A stretch of DNA of 7,012 nucleotides, taken from positions 1 through 7,012 of the forward strand of contig JAHFNN010000045.1 of NCBI GenBank assembly GCA_023267315.1, given 5' to 3'. The first letter of the stretch is position 1; each line of letters begins with the position of its first letter. Of this stretch, positions 5,418 to 7,012 are shown one piece after another. The notes beneath the pieces were generated by a model that made no database searches, had not been told where the DNA came from, and saw only the letters and a program-made list of their open reading frames with translations. The stretch comes from Candidatus Nomurabacteria bacterium (GTDB lineage: Bacteria; Patescibacteriota; Minisyncoccia; Phycocordibacterales; UBA9973). The position numbers were made by a program, and so were the translations under genes.

Positions 5418-5455
5418 AGCCGTTGGTGATTTATTCATCACGGCTTTATTTTTTT
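5418..5455 (+). terminator. Intrinsic terminator after the agmatinase gene
   Basis: AGCCGT (5418-5423) pairs with ACGGCT (5440-5445). After a bulged T, GGTGA (5425-5429) pairs with TCATC (5435-5439) around a 5-nt loop. TTATTTTTTT follows. It separates the agmatinase and DHS-like genes into two transcripts, unless read-through occurs. Confidence 0.88.
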
Positions 5456-5462
5456 GCCTGCG

Positions 5463-5495
5463 TTGACTCAATATGTCATTTATGGGAGTATGGCC
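5463..5495 (+). promoter_or_regulatory. Shared polyamine-gene upstream element, copy 2 (DHS-like gene)
   Basis: TTGACT (5463-5468), 10 bp, TTTATGGGA (5479-5487), 3 bp, then T-N-GCC (5491-5495), matching the element at 4184-4216. It begins 92 nt before the ATG and directly after the agmatinase terminator, where a new promoter is expected. TTGACT could be a -35 with GAGTAT (5486-5491) as a poor -10 at 17 bp. A small hairpin, TGGCC (5491-5495) with GGCCA (5503-5507), overlaps its end and has no counterpart before the agmatinase gene. Confidence 0.5.
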
Positions 5496-5554
5496 ACCAA
5501 GAGGCCAATAGTGCCTTGAAAATTTCATAAACTAAAATCTAAAACATAGAGAGT

Positions 5555-6664
5555 ATGTCCTTAACGAAAAAAATGAGAAGCTTGAGCAGAACACTCAGGC
5601 GCAAAATCACTAAAGGTGAACGAAAGTATACACCTGATCCAAAAACTCCGATTACTAATTGGCTTGTTGATCGGAAAAGACATTGTAATGGTGGTAGGAC
5701 TGTGGATGCAGGACTATGGCTTAAAAAACATTGTGACAATGGAGGGAAAATATTCCTATCTTTGGCGGGAGCCGCTTCAACGTTTCAACAGGGAATTGAT
5801 ATCTCTGAAATGATTAAAAAGGGAAAAATTGCAGCTGTCTCTGCTACTGGCGCGAATCTTGAAGAAAGCGCATATCGTTTGTTGGCGAATTCTCATTACG
5901 CATATATTCGCGATTACAATGAACTGACGAGAGAGGAAGAGAAAGAGCTGGATGATGTAGGGTTCCGTCGCATTACGGATACTTTCCTTCCGGAAGATGA
6001 ATCAGTCAGGAAGCTTTTGTCAAAATTCATCAGACTCATGAGAGAAGCGATGAAGACAGGCAAATACTTGCTCTGGCATGAATATTTCTTCGAGCTGTTT
6101 GAACGTGGATGGGTCAAGTTTGATGGAGATCCTGAGCAGTGTTGGTTGTATCAGGCGTGGAAACATAAAGTAGCTGTCTTTGTTCCTGGGGTTGAAGATT
6201 CAACAATGGGAAATATTGCTGCTTATTTTACGTATTCCGGTGACCATAAATTCCTGTCAAAATACAAACAGAAGAAGCCGATTGATTCGAAGGTCATTCT
6301 CCATTCATTCAGTTACATGCACCGTCTTGCTGAGTGGTATATGGACAACACGAAGAAAAAAGGATTGGCGTATCTGCAATATGGCGGAGGAATCGCCGGC
6401 GACTTTGCTATTTGCGTTGTTCCGCATCTCAAAAAGGACTATTGCGCAAATCTGCCGCTCAATGTGCAGGAAAAACTGGTTCGTTCATGGGCGGGATTCA
6501 TTGAAATCCACTCATCGCCAATGACGTTTGGTTCGTATTCAGGAGCGGGTTTCAAAGAAAAGATAACATGGAGCAAGTTCAATGTGACTGCCTTCGGTTG
6601 CCAGATTTGTGGCGATTATACTGAGCATGGTCCCGATATCTGCGCTATTGTTTTAGGTAAATAA
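5555..6664 (+). CDS. Deoxyhypusine-synthase-like protein, possible homospermidine synthase
   Basis: A 369-aa member of the bacterial branch of the deoxyhypusine synthase family. These NAD-dependent enzymes take an aminobutyl group from spermidine. In eukaryotes and archaea the acceptor is eIF5A; bacteria have no eIF5A, and I recall that bacterial members can make homospermidine from putrescine. Family blocks seen: PITNWLVDR...RHCNGG (32-47), SATGANLEES (96-105), RITDTFLPED (139-148), VPGVEDSTMGN (210-220), GGGIAGDFAI (277-286), and E335-x3-W339-x-K341. These last three match human E323, W327 and the catalytic K329 that forms the enzyme-imine intermediate. The bacterial GGGxPKNF is altered to GGGIAGDF, and the usual W-G-K is W-S-K. 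The N-terminal 30 residues are basic. The start at 5555 has GAGAG only 1-2 nt upstream, too close for a standard ribosome site; M7 is an alternative start. It is paired with the upstream agmatinase gene and ends at a strong terminator. Confidence 0.88.
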   Translation: MSLTKKMRSLSRTLRRKITKGERKYTPDPKTPITNWLVDRKRHCNGGRTVDAGLWLKKHCDNGGKIFLSLAGAASTFQQGIDISEMIKKGKIAAVSATGANLEESAYRLLANSHYAYIRDYNELTREEEKELDDVGFRRITDTFLPEDESVRKLLSKFIRLMREAMKTGKYLLWHEYFFELFERGWVKFDGDPEQCWLYQAWKHKVAVFVPGVEDSTMGNIAAYFTYSGDHKFLSKYKQKKPIDSKVILHSFSYMHRLAEWYMDNTKKKGLAYLQYGGGIAGDFAICVVPHLKKDYCANLPLNVQEKLVRSWAGFIEIHSSPMTFGSYSGAGFKEKITWSKFNVTAFGCQICGDYTEHGPDICAIVLGK

Positions 6665-6685
6665 GCTGTGTTTTTATCGATTATG

Positions 6686-6729
6686 CAGGGTTTTGAAATA
6701 AAATTTTCAAAACCCTGTTTTTGTTTTAT
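6686..6729 (+). terminator. Intrinsic terminator after the DHS-like gene
   Basis: CAGGGTTTTGAAA (6686-6698) pairs perfectly with TTTCAAAACCCTG (6705-6717), a 13-bp stem with a 6-nt loop. TTTTTGTTTTATT follows. It lies 21 bp after the stop codon. Confidence 0.93.
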
Positions 6730-6759
6730 TTCAACTAATTAATTGGCTGGTTGATTTCA

Positions 6760-6788
6760 TTGACAATGCAGTCTATAAAGGTTATGAT
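6760..6788 (+). promoter_or_regulatory. Sigma-70 promoter of the cold-shock gene
   Basis: TTGACA (6760-6765), a 17-bp spacer, then TATGAT (6783-6788), one base off consensus. The start near 6795 leaves a 5' leader of about 56 nt, shorter than the long thermosensing leader of E. coli cspA. Confidence 0.8.
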
Positions 6789-6850
6789 TGAGGCCTTAGT
6801 TAGAAGCAGCAACAAAGTCGAGTTTCTTACGTATAAGCACAAAAAATCAC

Positions 6851-7012
6851 ATGACAGGAACAATCAAAACTCTTACGGAGAAAGGATTTGGATTCATTTC
6901 TCGCGAAGGCGAAGCAAAGGACCTTTTCTTTCATTCGAAAGAATTAGTTGGTGTCACTTTTGACGAATTGAAGACTGGCGATATGGTCAGTTTTGAAGTC
7001 GCTCAAGGAGAC
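6851..7012 (+). CDS. Cold-shock domain protein (CspA family), 3' end cut by window
   Basis: The first 54 codons of a cold-shock protein, a small five-stranded beta barrel that binds single-stranded RNA or DNA and melts mRNA structure. It begins MTGTIKTLTEKGFGFI. RNP1 is K11-G-F-G-F-I and RNP2 is D24-L-F-F-H28. The end of the window (KTGDMVSFEVAQGD) matches the strand with G-x-x-V-x-F-E-V. Compared with E. coli CspA, the W-F pair before RNP1 (K-W-F-N) is replaced by K-T-L and the loop is one residue shorter, so one stacking aromatic is missing. The remaining 10-20 residues should lie just outside. The ATG is set by the family N terminus; AAAATC ends 2 nt before it and there is no Shine-Dalgarno. 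It has its own consensus promoter after the DHS-like gene's terminator, so it is not part of the polyamine unit. Confidence 0.92.
   Translation, partial: MTGTIKTLTEKGFGFISREGEAKDLFFHSKELVGVTFDELKTGDMVSFEVAQGD

Noticed and set aside
5549..5553. GAGAG as a Shine-Dalgarno site for the DHS-like gene
   Set aside because: It ends 1 nt before the ATG; a working site needs about 5-9 nt.
6180..6524. 114-codon plus-strand frame inside the DHS-like gene
   Set aside because: It is an out-of-frame shadow of a clearly homologous coding sequence, rich in Arg/Ser/Ile as such shadows are.
6751..6963. 70-codon plus-strand frame over the cold-shock gene and its promoter
   Set aside because: It overlaps the promoter at 6760-6788 and is out of frame with the cold-shock protein, whose RNP motifs are clear.
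1..7012. CRISPR array, insertion sequence, toxin-antitoxin or phage defence module
   Set aside because: No spaced identical repeats, transposase or defence-type domains are seen. The direct repeats found are short and single or triple.

Overview
The window is an AT-rich piece of a bacterial chromosome with nine protein genes, the last cut by the window edge, and two tRNA genes, the first cut by the window edge. Several features together suggest a Candidate Phyla Radiation / Patescibacteria genome (Parcubacteria-like). Neither tRNA has an encoded CCA. Almost no start codon has a Shine-Dalgarno sequence. Several proteins are compact and unrecognised. The 20-bp palindrome CCTGCCTACCGGTAGGCAGG (3582-3601) is of a type I recall as a common dispersed repeat in such genomes; it reads LPTGRQ when translated. 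The Bacteroidetes-like agmatinase and the bacterial deoxyhypusine-synthase-like protein fit CPR or Bacteroidetes-related lineages. The placement is inference, because no marker gene is present.

Layout. 1-181: the 3' part of tRNA-Pro(TGG), then tRNA-Gly(TCC). 244-900: a membrane protein of unknown function whose extended -10 box is so close to the ATG that the mRNA should be leaderless. 934-2077 (minus strand): a ZIP metal transporter followed 1 bp later by a Fur-family regulator, a two-gene metal-uptake operon. The ZIP promoter region holds a 17-bp near-palindrome with TTGCAA arms, a good candidate operator for the regulator. 2200-2919 (plus): a divergently transcribed probable lipoprotein with a near-perfect sigma-70 promoter and a strong terminator. 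3061-3453 (minus): a small unrecognised protein with its own promoter and terminator. 3522-3760: a non-coding, structure-rich stretch downstream of HU, with a bidirectional terminator, the palindromic repeat, a hairpin and a 16-bp inverted repeat. 3759-4031 (minus): HU. 4279-5388 and 5555-6664 (plus): an agmatinase/ureohydrolase and a deoxyhypusine-synthase-like protein. 6851-7012 (plus): the start of a cold-shock protein with a consensus promoter.

The most interesting part is the polyamine pair. Agmatinase makes putrescine, and the DHS-like enzyme would transfer an aminobutyl group, plausibly making homospermidine. A terminator separates the two genes, so they are not a simple operon. Even so, both carry the same upstream element, TTGACY-N10-TTTATGGGA-N3-TNGCC, at almost the same distance from the start codon (95 and 92 nt). 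This looks like a shared promoter or operator that co-regulates two transcription units. The agmatinase leader also holds three tandem 10-bp iterations of TTAAAATCA-like sequence. A separate recurring motif, AAAATC, lies 2-15 nt before five of the nine start codons, which otherwise lack Shine-Dalgarno sites.
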